64,000 bases of DNA, taken from positions 1,116,001 to 1,180,000 of the forward strand of contig SPDT01000007.1 in NCBI GenBank assembly GCA_008477525.1, written 5' to 3'. Below are positions 24,870-36,064 of the stretch, piece by piece. This DNA is from Hypomyces perniciosus. Lineage: Eukaryota > Ascomycota > Sordariomycetes > Hypocreales > Hypocreaceae. The notes below the pieces were generated by a model. The model was not told the DNA's origin and ran no database searches. It saw only the letters and a program-made list of their open reading frames with translations. Made by a program: the position numbers and the translations under genes. How positions within the stretch are numbered: position 1 is the first letter of the stretch; every line of letters begins with the position of its first letter.

Positions 24870-26123
24870 ATGCCACCATCAGGTACGGCCGCCGCCCTTC
24901 TTCCTCGCATGCCGGTGAAGCAAAAAATGGCTGTCTCATTAAAATCACTTGTGTCTTCTGTCTGGGGAGGAGGTTCCGGAGCCGGGAAAGGGGGCGGGCC
25001 GGCCCGGATAGAGGATCTCTTCACCAAGACGGACCCGGCAACGGATGGGGAGGATTGTCTTCGTGACTGCGAGGGCTGCTCGATCAAGTACCCGCGAGGG
25101 TTCAAGGTGGAAGAGGAGGATGTGCTGTACGGGCAGGTGAATGGGTGGAGTACGCATGTTTTGGTGGGAACGGGCAAGACGGATTGGGTGAGAGATGTGG
25201 CGGATGAGAAGGGGAGTGTGATGGAGGCGATTGAGAAGGCGACGAGTCCTACAAACGGGGTGAGTTTGGACTTCTTCCTTTTCTCAAGATGGGTGAGGTT
25301 CTCATTGTTGAGCGGGATTCTCATGAGTCTTTTGTCTCGGCATGAGATCTCACCTAGGGATGAATGAGTTGAGAATCATCATGAACAATTGAGCTAACCA
25401 ACTTCACAGAAACTCAAGCTTTCAGCCTCCAATATTCCCACTCCCCACGACACAACCGACTACTCCGAACCAACCACTCTCCTCCTCCTCCCAGCCTTCA
25501 CCCTCGTGCACAACGTCCACCCCAAAAACGTCTCCCTTCTCATCACCGAGATCATCAACCACGCCCCCACCAACTCCTCCCCCTTACGCCCCTGGTCCTC
25601 CTCCATCCCAGCCTCTCTCCCCAGCCCAGACCCGTCTCTCCCACCCCTCACCACCAAAGCCTGTCCTCACAGCGCTGTGATCCTCATGTGCAGCCACAGG
25701 ACTCGCGACGTGCGCTGTGGACAGAGCGCGCCGCTTTTGCAAAAGGAGTTTCAGAGACATCTTCGGCCGTTGGGCTTGTATCGCGACTTGCACGATGAGA
25801 GACCGGGTGGTGTGGGGATTTACTTTATCAACCATGTGGGCGGACACAAGTACTCGGCGAATGTGATTGTGTACCGGAGACCGAATGCCTTTGGGCAGGA
25901 TGACGAGCCGTTGCCAGAGGGTGTGAGGGAGGCGCAGGCGGCGAAGACGGAGGAGGGAGAGAAAGGGGATGTGGGCGCGTCGCAGTGTATTTGGTTGGCG
26001 AGGGTGAGGCCGGAGGATTGCGAGAATTTAGTGAGGTATACGGTTTTGAAGGGAAAGGTGGTGAAGCCGGAGACGCAGTTGAGAGGAGGGTTTGATAGGG
26101 CGAAGGGGTTGATGAGTTGGTGA
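24870..26123 (+). CDS. AIM32: Aim32/Apd1-type thioredoxin-like 2Fe-2S protein
   Basis: Sucrase/ferredoxin-like family protein; yeast Aim32 is a mitochondrial redox-active 2Fe-2S protein. Exons 24870-25259 and 25410-26123 give 367 aa. The 150-nt intron has a GTGAGT donor, a GCTAACC branch and an ACAG acceptor. The cluster-binding signature of the Apd1/Aim32 group is complete: Cys224-x8-Cys233, then His272-x3-His276 in HVGGH. An N-terminal CEGC pair (GDEDCLRDCEGCSIKYP region, about residues 63-75) is also typical. I chose the ATG at 24870 (MPPSGTAA); an in-frame ATG at 24816 would add 18 hydrophobic residues. The N-terminus is basic and hydroxylated (LPRMPVKQKMAVSLKSLVSS), which would suit mitochondrial import. 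The family paralogue Apd1 is cytosolic, so Aim32 versus Apd1 is a judgement. Confidence 0.85.
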
Positions 26124-26504
26124 TTTATGATAATGCTTCGAGATGCTCGACGTTGCTTGAATGAATGAATGATAGATAGAGGGGAGGATTGGCTCAGCAA
26201 TGACCAAGCGATGAATATCGCATGGAATGGCCTTACGGAAGACACATCTTTGGGACAAGGAATACATAATACAGGATCATAGACAATAACAGAGTTTGAT
26301 CATAGACACGAAGTCATTGCAACTTATTGGGAGCAACTTTGGTTTTTCAAATTGAAGTGAGTAAAAAACTACAGCACGCATTGATGAACCCTTAATATCG
26401 CCATGTTGACCAGAATTCTCAAGAAAAGAAAGCACCTTTGCAACCTATGAAAAGAGGCTTCTTCACAGCTTCCTCGCCATCCCCTTTACTCTTCAACATC
26501 GTTC
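26124..26504. other. Intergenic between convergent genes
   Basis: 381 bases between the AIM32-type gene and the end of an uncertain minus-strand gene. It is AT-rich with no repeat or RNA gene that I can see. Confidence 0.6.
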
Positions 26505-27588
26505 CTAAGAGCTAGCATCAGCAGTATCAGCAGCATCAGCAGCCCGCAGCACCTGGAGCAACTCCTGAGGAGTCAACTCCCGCAGTGTCTCCGCTATGGC
26601 CTGAAGATTGGTGGGAACTCCCTCTGATGTATTGTGTTAGCATAGTCAGATTCCTCGTGCTTGATAGAGTGCTCAGAATCACCATGGCCAAGCCTGTTGC
26701 TCGCATCATTGCCATTCACAGGCGTCTTCCTCCGCATCGGCCAGTTAGCGAACGCACTCGAGGCATTCGAGGTATTGTTCCCCACCCCCGCAGCATGACC
26801 ACTGATATGTGGAGGGCCAGCGTCAGTTCACCGAAACGTTCATGTCGTCCATATCTAGCGCTGCAGCTGAACGCCCGACGATGCTGGTCAACCATTGGAT
26901 TCCCCCCTCTCAGAATAGCGGCCTGCTCTCTCGATCCCATGTCAATCAGCGCAGCGACGTACTCAAGCTGACTCTCCAGTCTCTCTGCGCTCTCTCGCAT
27001 AGTGCCCTCGTCTTCCCACATCAATGGGAGGCAACTCAGGCTGCGGAGCCAGTTCTCAGGATGGCCAGAGAATTGCGCGGGTGGAAGGGCAGTCATATTG
27101 ATAGTTCCCGTGGGAAGGAGAGGCATCTCGCTTTGGATGAACTCATGGGGATTTTGGAAGAATAAGTCCCAGGAGGTTTGCGATATAAGCCGCTCCGCAT
27201 CTTCGAGGCGTTGTTGGGCTTGGGTGTGTTGACTGCGGAGAGAGGAGTAAATACGCCGGAGGGTGTTTAGGCAGGCTGATAAGCGCTGCTCGTGAGCAAG
27301 ACGATAGAAGGCTACCTCTTCATCGTTGTCGAACATGTATTGGTTGTGATCTCGCTGCGGTTGCTTTCCCTTCCATTGACTTCGGCTCTGCTGGCGAGAG
27401 AACCTCCCAGTACTAGCCCGAGAGAAGTTCCAGAAGGGATGCTCCATAAGAGGTTCAGGGGTTGGGCCCCTGATGAATTCCCACGGGACCTCATTAGAGG
27501 TATCGTACGATGGCTCGGACACGGAAGAGAAAGGGTGCGGCGGCGCCATGCCGTGTTGTTCTTGTACGAAGCTCTCAACTCTCGACAT
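26505..27588 (-). CDS. Hypothetical protein, 3' exon structure uncertain
   Basis: I do not recognise this protein. A frame runs from the ATG at 27588 to 26716 (290 aa uninterrupted). It is hydrophilic, with a Ser/Pro-rich N-terminus and a helical Glu/Arg/Gln-rich centre (about residues 95-140). Its last 40 residues look non-coding, while another frame (26800-26650) and then a third (26616-26505, ending in a Leu/Gln-rich helix and an Ala/Asp tail) look coding. A plausible last intron runs from a GTGATT donor near 26682 through a GCTAAC branch to a CATCAG acceptor near 26625. The upstream join is unresolved; GTACGT near 26962 and CAG near 26803 are candidates. No signal peptide or membrane segment. 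It could be a lineage-specific gene. Confidence 0.4.
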
Positions 27589-28525
27589 GTTTGCGCGGTA
27601 TGAGAGGATGATACTATTTAGTGATGGCGGGAGAGTTGCACGAGTTCCTTTCTATGAGAGGATTCAGCTGTTGGAAATGCGGGAGCTGAATGGAAGGTTG
27701 TCAAGAGAACGGAGGGTTGGTTGGGGAAGAATCATATATACTAGATGCAAACATGGCAGTGATTCATAGCATCTTGAAGAGCCACGAATCAAGCAGAATT
27801 GCAAACTAGCCATGATGCGGATATGGCAAAGAGTCATTCATCAAGGCAGCCTTGCGAGACGAGAGGAATATATGAGTGTGATTGACGGCATCATTCAGGG
27901 GTAGGAGGGCAAACTGCTCATCAGAGTTGTAGAACGATTGCAAACCAAGGAAAACAGAGGCAAAATGCTTCTTTGACATAAGAAGCAAGACCTAAATTCG
28001 TCTGTAACCTAGTTACTTGTTAGATACCGCATTCAAGACACAAGCACTCAGTCTAAGTCAACTCACAAGGAAGAATCACCGAAATCACAACAGGATACGA
28101 ACAAAACTTTAGTTCCAGTTACTATTCATGATGTTTTTGTTGTACTGCTTCTAAACTATGTAAATGCCAAACACTATCGCCAAACCCATTAACTATCCAC
28201 TTGACATGTCTCGTTCTCGTACATCTACACTTGAATCATCAACCCATTGTATATATCCAAAACAGTACAGTACCCATATGTTCATTCCCATGAAGTTAAC
28301 CCAATGCAAAATGCTTAAAACTCATAAGGCATCATAATCAAAAATCCCAAACCGATATGTTCATCCATAGTCTTTTCGCAAATTATACCCTCCTCATAGA
28401 TCGTTGCCGTAGATTTTCAGGTTTTTTTTTGTCTTCGCCACAACACAGCTTCGCACGTCCCGGAACAAAACCCTCTTAGAGGGACGCATGGAGCCTTTGC
28501 ACCAAGAGAGTTTTGTTAACCGGGG
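27589..28525. other. Intergenic, AT-rich
   Basis: About 0.9 kb. No coding frame with a recognisable product; 28050-28400 is notably AT-rich. Nothing else seen. Confidence 0.55.
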
Positions 28526-28687
28526 CTAGTCTGCTATAGACGTTGTGCCGGTGCTAGTCGACTCGGAGGTCACGCTGAGGTCTCGCCGCGCGGTGTGTAC
28601 CAGCTTCCAGATGCCGAAGGATATAGCGGCGAGGATGACGAAGAGGACGATGATGATGATGGCGATGACATGGTTTCGTTGGGTCAT
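28526..28687 (-). CDS. Possible small single-pass membrane protein
   Basis: A 53-residue frame from the ATG at 28687 to TAG at 28526. After MTQRNH it carries a strongly hydrophobic run (about residues 7-28: Val, Ile, Leu, Phe, Ala) that could span a membrane, then a basic patch (WKLVHTARR) and a Ser/Thr-rich tail. Upstream on the same strand (28950-28700) there are donor- and acceptor-like sites (GTAGGT near 28870, ACTAAC and ACAG near 28812), so this may be the last exon of a longer multi-exon gene. No homologue recognised. Confidence 0.3.
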   Translation of the reverse strand: MTQRNHVIAIIIIVLFVILAAISFGIWKLVHTARRDLSVTSESTSTGTTSIAD

Positions 28688-29796
28688 GGTGATTGTAGGA
28701 GGCCCCGCCTCATGGGCAGTGAGACCTGAGGGTGGAGAGGATGGTGTAGAGGATTAAGAGCGTCGCCAGAGCACGTGAATAGTCGCCTTGGGGTGTTGAC
28801 TCGGACACTGTCATTCCAGTTAGTTGTGTACGCTCCACAAAGGTATTGGCTTTGGATTTCGAAACCTACCAATGACGAGGCCGTTGACACTATTTGCAAA
28901 GGTCTGGCTGGTGTTGATACAAGAGCTACTGTAAACCCAACTCAACTGAGCAATAGCAAAATAGCCCACTAAAAGTTGAAGCAAGGAAAGCCCGAATATT
29001 TCTTGAAGCAAAAAGCGTAGCAATGGCAGAGCAGGAAGCAGAGGCAGAAATGGGCATAGTCCAAGGTGAGGATATATAGGTGGTTGCCCCGCCACCCGTT
29101 TTCTTGCAGCCAGCCCCAAGTCAATAAAAATTCGCAAGGCTGGGGAGCTTTTAGCTGGAGCTTTAAGAGCTGTCGCGTTTCGGGCGGTACGTATCTATTA
29201 GAGGACCCCTGAGGTCCGCTTTTACGGAGTACAGGGGCTGCGGTTTGCTGGCGGGGCCGCTTCAGACGCTCCAGAAGCCTTCCCAGCCTCATAGTAAAAA
29301 ATGGCCGATCCTTTGTCTCAAACATCACGAGGGATCCTGGATTCAGCTCAATTCCGCTGTTGCGCTTTAGAATCCTTCGTAGTTTACTTCGTAAGCAGGG
29401 TCATCTATCATCAATGGCCAGGATGCACAAAGTACTTGTAATACTTCATCAGACATAGCGACTGGTACGGAGCATCATACTCTTATATGACCTCGGTAAG
29501 GAGTTGATACATAGTCGTACCAAGTACATGACTCTGTAAACCACGGCAAGAATAGGTACGGCAGTATCACGTTTGACACAACTGTCTGTCCATCGCCCGC
29601 ATATCTTGAACTTGATGAACAAGAGCGAGGCGGTATTTGGGTGTCGCTAATATCGCCAATCACCTGAAAAGACGCATTCAAAGCAAGCCAAATGCGCCAG
29701 CCATAGAGCCAAAAGAACCATTTCATCCCTTTCCGATTTCCGTGAGCATCCCCTCAAATCAAAGAAAAAATTGCAACATCCCCTCGGCTCTCTATA
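28688..29796. other. Intergenic or partly transcribed, unclear
   Basis: Minus-strand frames near 29328-28969 and 29137-28820 have no recognisable domain, but splice-like signals at 28812-28870 hint at exons of the small membrane protein next door. Otherwise nothing supported. Confidence 0.4.
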
Positions 29797-30818
29797 TCAT
29801 TCGGTTAGAGCCCTGTTTTCCTCCCTGATGATTCTTACGTGCCGTTCATAGAAGAGGAGCATCTGTTTGGCATCGGTCAGTTCATTCAACATCCAAGCAA
29901 TCACCAAGCGACGGAGCGGTTTCTCACCTTCTGTGGGCACTTCTTGTATATGACCGACGTCTCATGCTTCGTCTTACGGCCGTTCTTCCAGACGAGGTAC
30001 ACAACAAGCTTGCCACTGCCCTCATCCTCGCAGGCGTCAATCGACTCAATCTCATCTTCCCATGATCCCGCCGGGGGGCTCCATTCCTTGGTGGCTGGCG
30101 GTGTCGAATCACCAGGATGGACACCATTCTTTCGTGATCGTTTCGGAGCTGCTCCGGGTGTTGCGCTTGATGTTCGGCCACGCTTCTTACCCCTAGCAGC
30201 CTCTCGTGATTGCTCAAATATCCTCTGCCGGCCACCAATTTCCTTAAAGTATGCGTTGAGGACTTCGCTTGCCGACTCCCTAAATCGCGCCAAGTCAGTC
30301 ACTGGCATTTGCTTGACCAATATCCTCCAACACCACACATACATCAAGTTGTCTTCGGGTTCCCAGGTCATGTCTGATTTCTTCTCGTAGCCCTCCCATT
30401 TGACAAGGAACTTCAATGTGCCCTGGAGGAAATTAGCGACCTGTCGCAAAACATGCATGGAAATATCTGCGTCTCTCCACGTACATCTTCGTCAACCATG
30501 TGCTTTTTGATCGTCTCGACGATGAATCTGCGATCCGTTAGAACCTGAGCAGCTCAAGGAATCCAGGTAATCATACACGTTCTCTTCAAGGTCCCCTTCT
30601 TCCTCCTCATCTTCATCTTCATCACCTTCGTCCTCGTCCTCCTCATCATCGACGTGTCCGTTGGCTGCTTTAGCGCTCTTCACAGGCGCGTCGTCCGAAG
30701 CATCGTCTGATGCCGAGTTGCGCAATGACCTGACTGGCCGTGCGGTCTCGATGTCTGAGGTTTCATCGTCGCTGAGTGCTGTTTTTTGCTTAGCAGAGTC
30801 CCTTCCTTGATGTGCCAT
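29797..30818 (-). CDS. hpo: Heterochromatin protein 1 (chromo and chromoshadow domains)
   Basis: Reader of H3K9 methylation that builds heterochromatin; known as HPO in Neurospora and HepA in Aspergillus. Five minus-strand exons join in frame to 260 aa: 30818-30577, 30527-30485, 30422-30343, 30279-29928, 29862-29797. Introns are 49-65 nt. The N-terminus is acidic (long Glu/Asp run, about residues 50-75). The chromodomain covers about residues 78-135; its methyl-lysine cage aromatics are present as Phe82 (Tyr in animal HP1), then Trp and Tyr in VKWEGY. A basic hinge (GKKRGR, PKRSRK) follows, then the chromoshadow domain (about 190-255) starting at SWEDEIESIDA and ending in MLLFYERHV. The second exon is only 43 nt. 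The C-terminal stop assumes the GTAAGA at 29838 is not used as a donor. Confidence 0.93.
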
Positions 30819-31181
30819 AATGGGTCATGTCGATGCAGAAAGACAAACTCCGAGCAGGGTTCTGTCTTACAGCTGGTAGGCTGGCATTTGTTTGTAACCG
30901 CCCGGCGCATAGCTGCAGTTGCCGCGGGGACCAAAGGCGGTGAATTGGGCACGTACCTGGAGGCATTTTTGTGGTTTTCTAGCTCACTTTGTGGGCACCG
31001 TCGATTCGGGGTGATGTGGGCGCAAAGTGGTCGCAATAGTGATGCTATCGAGAAATAGCAAACGCGATGCGGCGCGACGTGAGCTTGGATTTGACCAGCC
31101 ACCAAAAGTGATGTGGTCACGTGACTCTGCGTTTAAACATGATCATCGTCTCTTGTGCTCGCCAAATAGATAATACGCCGG

Positions 31182-31220
31182 ACTACGAAGTAAGAAGTAC
31201 TACGAAGTAGTACTTCGGGA
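31182..31220. repeat. Cluster of TACGAAGTA words
   Basis: Contains ACTACGAAGTA three times within 40 bases, with AGTACTTCG as the inverted copy. Part of the dispersed family described in the findings. Confidence 0.6.
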
Positions 31221-32462
31221 ATCATTCTCAAAGTGATGAATCAGTAATAAACGCAAATTTTGGGGCGTGGAGTGGCCCGAATATTATTCTGTGAGATGCT
31301 ACAGAGTATTACTACTACTACCAACCGGGTAGGTACTTGGTAGTTTAACCAGCAATGTTCCAATGCGCTTCATGTTAGTAGTACTCAACCAATATTACTC
31401 AGTAATCCTTACAAAGTATTACACAGATGGAGTTATCACTGTTTTTCTCCAGACATGCCATCAACTTCCCTGTCTTTCGGATTCTCTGGGCATTTCTTCT
31501 CTGCTCTACGAAGCCCCCATTCGAATTTGATAGGATCGGGGTTGAAACAGAGTCCCAAGTTGGTTGAACGATCAAGTTCTGGGAATGTCTCTCTTCATCG
31601 AATGACTAGACTTGGCCTCTTTTACTTCAACCCATCTTTTGTGTTGCAAACGCTCGGGTTTGGCACCGACTTACTCCGTAGTAGCATCTGCAACGTTAAA
31701 GTCATCCGGTAGCAAGTCCTGAAACGAGGGCTGCTTGCTCGGTTGCCGCCGACATGCGTTGATCGTGCGTCCGACTCTTTGCTTTCAATTGCCCCGAGTC
31801 GCATATCGCGCGAGACACTGCGGAGAAAAGATCTCCGCCTGGCACCACACCCATACCAAGTAGTAGCGGTAGTACTTCGTAGTAGTAGTATATAGATATT
31901 AGTACTTAAACGGATGGATATCGGCGGCATGAGGGAGGGGTTTCCGTTGGTTCACCGTAGGGAGGGAGGGTTGTTAATTTGGCGATGCATATGTTGGGAT
32001 GTCTTGCAGGCGCCATGTACAGATAGTAGTAATATGAGAAAGATCCTCGACGCGCGATGGAGCCCCAGGATGCATATGGGTAGTATTTGTCCAGAGTACG
32101 AAGTGCCATTTCCGCACGACACGGAAAGCAGACGGCGGCCGCTGCAACAGAGCTCCCAAGGGTGGCATTTTGCATACCCGAGGCCGAGAAGAGCTATCCA
32201 CGTCTCAAGAGAAAGAGAGCACATGACAATCCATCTCGTAACCCTCGAGGTTCGATTGACGCCAAGCTTCGCATCCCCAGTTAAAGGTGTCCATCAATGG
32301 AACAAGGCCAACTGTCCCAAGCTCACGCACAGCCAGGAAAATGAGCAGACCTGCCAATTGCAGAAAGGTCGCTCGTCCTGACCGGGAGGAACCATAGCAT
32401 GCACGCAACCACACTCGTATCCGGCACGAAGGAACCTCCATGACGAGCCAGGGATTTAACCG

Positions 32463-32517
32463 TGTACGAAGTACGAAGTACAATACCTGTATTCCGTACG
32501 AGTATTACTCCGTACTC
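32463..32517. repeat. Cluster of TACGAAGTAC and TACTCCGTAC words
   Basis: Two overlapping copies of TACGAAGTAC are followed within 40 bases by TTCCGTACGAG and ACTCCGTACTC. This is the densest mixture of the two word types that I saw. Confidence 0.6.
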
Positions 32518-35500
32518 ATGAATCAGATGCCATCCACCAAGCTTTTACACCGGCGAGTGGGAGGGAGGAAGAATGCGGTTGCGCTCATATCGCTGCTTTA
32601 GGGTAAAAGAGTCGAGATTCACAGGCCGCGCGGCTAACAGAAATGCACTGCTGATTCGTCTCCTCGTACTCGATATATAAATTGTCATACGAGTACTACA
32701 ACTATTAGACCTTCATCCTAGATGTTTCATGTGTCGGGTTCTCATTAGCTCATGCGGCTAGTCCGTACAAGTCGTAAATACTAGTGGGCAAATCGTAGAT
32801 TTGGATCTCAGAGAGCAAAGTGGGCAAAAGGAAGCAATCACACAAGGCTGAAGACGAAACGCTCCAGCGTGGGCCACGTACTACTACTATGGAGTGCCGG
32901 CGGGAGATTCACAATAGTAGCAGTATCAGATAATTTTCCTCATTTCAGCATAGGCCCGTTGTTTCTACCTACTAGGTAGGCATTGCTGCCACCATGTAGC
33001 TAGTATTCACGATGGAGTTGATTGGACCGGGATGGACAGAGGGCGCACCACCTGTCGGCAGTAGTGCATACATAGATAGACCTGGCAGCCCTGTATGTCG
33101 TCTCCACGATGCTCGGGATGCTTGCTTGAACCCTGATCGAGGTATCATCGGGCGTTTAACAGAGCCGAGCTCAATACTCCGTAGAGGGAACCGAGTTAGT
33201 CACGGCAACGACTCGGAGAGATATGCAAGTCGGATATTTGCCATTAGGTACGAATATTCGTTTGCGTACTCCATAGTTGCGCACAGCTTGCATATCATGG
33301 CGTACGGAGATCCAACAATGGCCGTGGCTTATTCACTTTGTCTGACTTTGGGAGTCTCGACTTTGTCATTCTGCCAATTGTGGGTGATAACCGCAGCGGA
33401 ATCTTCCGTCACATTACTATCAAAATCTCAAATGTCAAAGACAGTGTCTCAACACACGTCAAAAGCCAGTTAAGTTTCTGAGATCCGGATTCAATCCTGC
33501 CACTTGGGAGTTTCAGGGGCCACGGGACTTGAACAAACAACAGACGCCATGATGGAGCCCTGACGAAGCATTGAGGGATTTCAACCAAGGGAAAAATTTT
33601 GCCAAGGTCATCTGAGTCTAGAGCGGTATTAGAACTTCTGCAGTGGAAAGGGGTCCTCCTGTATGTATGTATTATGCAGGCGCCTTTCTTAGGATATAGG
33701 ATGCATTGTTGGCTGCGAGAACCATGGCCGATGACTGGTCGGTGCCATCCATGCTGATGAATCTCCACAGCCTTGCCTAAATTACCACTGTGTACGGGCG
33801 GGAACGCTGTCAAAAGCTTTTCCACCTGTGACAGAATCCTAATCTAGTGAGAGAGGGCATTTATTCATTGATGACAGTGTAGTACTAGTTCTAGGGTGGT
33901 TATAGTAGAACAAGGGTGGTAGTGGTATTAGTATACTCCCTGGAGCTCATGTAGTGCTACTACCAATTGCCAAACGGACATGTGGCCCGGAGTAATTGCA
34001 ATTGGCGGAGAGACAGCCGAAAAAGGACCAGGGGATTACAAGAGCGACATGGAGGTCCCGTCATCGTTTGCTCATGCAGGAGACCAGACAGCAATTAGAC
34101 CGTTGACGAACGATAGAGGAGAGGGCGAGACACGGAAGTGCTGTGACAGCTTCCGGAGTGGACCGGGGTAGCATTCAAAGGAAACGAATTTGTTGGCAAA
34201 CCGATGTCTCCTCTCCTTGGGCTCTCTTTTGCTTCGGGCTATGTGGACATTGGGGAGGTGTGGGCGTTGTTTGTTCGGTGATGGCGTATTCATTAAGAAT
34301 GAATGACAGCTTGCTTGACACCCCCTGGACGAACCTGGGAGATCTCCTGAAAGGACCCCCCTGGAGCTTCGGATCTTTTTGATCTCACACAATATCTCCT
34401 CGTTGGGAAAGGATACTAATACCACTGTTACTACGACCCTTAGTTAACATCTTGACTACTTCTGTACGAGTAGTAATATATATGTATGTGAGTGAATGCT
34501 GAACAAGATGGCGATTAGCGATGAGCCACAACTAGGCTAGGCGATGGTAAATGCTCCGGCTAGACAGAGCTGCGCGAAAGGCACCAAATCCCATGTTCGA
34601 AAAGGAGGCCAGAGTAACCCTGTGCGGTCTGGATCTTTTGCAACTCGGTCAGTCGGCAGGTTGGCACGCACGCACGCACGCTGTTGGGGGGTCGTATCGC
34701 GCGCAGTTCCGTTCTGCGGGCATGTAGGCAAAGCCCTTGGCTGAGCGACAGAGAGGCAGGCAATCAATCATATTGGCTCCAGTTAACGCTTGATGGACGC
34801 GATCTCCTTCACCATCCATGTTGGTTGAAGCAGCCTCCCGCCCGGTTTCAACTCTTCGTAAGGAGTCGGAAACGAGTAGCAAGCAGCATCAGGCGCTGCT
34901 GTTCTTCTCTCCGCCCTAGGAGGGATTTCGACAAGTAGAAAGGAGACAAGCAATCAACTATACCATATATAGAAGCAAGCTTGTTAGGCTGGCGTCTGGC
35001 AAGCTTTCGTTTATGATTAGGGGGGAGTGATGGCATGCAGGTTACCTTGAGTTGGCTGCTCATGGGTCGTTTTGGGATATACCTACATACATACAATACG
35101 AGTGAGAGTAAGTACCTACACAGTTGTACGTAGCTACCCGCCAAATCAACTGGATGCAACAATTGAACCAGCTTGGGACCAAACGGAGCTGCATACTCGT
35201 TTTATCGTTCTGTAAATGCCTGCCTACGCATTAGTAGCCCCATGGCAGAACGACGCGCTACGTTGCAGTATTCCGTTCCGTGCGTACAGACTGCTGCTCG
35301 TAGTACTTCGTACCTATGTAGGAGTCGTACTCGTAGTGGTGTAGGTCTCGCTGACAGCGGCAATCTGGGGGCGGTTTTAGCGCTCCTCTGGCGGACAGGG
35401 GCTAGAAGCTACAGCGCGTGTAGGTACTTGCATCGCCCGCTGTGCGGCGCCTACAGCGCCCTGTACTAGGCTGATCCCGGGCTGTTCCCTGGCTGAGCTC

Positions 35501-36064
35501 AGGCGGGGACGGCTTCCTTTTTTTTTTTCCCATGGGATGGCTGTCCCGTTCGAGGTCCCACCCCTGAGCCGGACTCACCACCTAAAAAAATAATTAAATG
35601 TTTCCCTCCACGACCTCTCCTGACTCTGCCACGAGGGGAATGGTAGGCGAACAGTCTCCGGCCGCCTGTCGACGAGAGGATCTGTCTTTTCCTTCAATTC
35701 CATTGTTTCTCCTCGTCTGGATGCGAGCTGATTCGACCTTGCATATCCCATCGACCGCAACACTGCCCCCCCCAGACGGCTTTGGCCTCTGCACACTCGT
35801 TTCCATTGCCCCCTGTTTCTCTTCATACGCTCCTTATGGTCTTCGCAGGTTCTGCTCCACGCGAGGAGCCGTGTTCGTCTCCTTCACTCAGCCAGACGCC
35901 GTTTTACCCATTTGTTTCATAGCTCTCCCAGAGCTTCCCTCTCTCTATTTCGGCCGATCGATCGAATCTACACCATCTCTCCTATCCTACTTTGACCGTT
36001 GTGTCTGCCTGCCTACCTATACTTTTGTTGCCCCAGAACTGCAACCTCTTTCTAGCTCATCACC

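Larger units (their letters stand above)
30819..36064. other. 5.2-kb gene-free stretch with many palindromic words
   Basis: No supported gene. Frames at 33012-33473 and 35598-36287 lack domains; the latter is the C/T-rich leader of the next gene. The stretch contains dense clusters of TACGAAGTA, TACGGAGTA and TAGTAGTAC words (31182-31220, 31865-31895, 32463-32517, 35300-35335), a CGCACGCACGCA run near 34667-34680 and a T run at 35519-35529. An undetected RNA gene or degenerate transposon cannot be excluded. Confidence 0.55.

Noticed and set aside
33012..33473. 153-codon plus-strand frame
   Set aside because: No domain, no signal peptide, overlapped by an antisense frame; nothing supports it beyond length.
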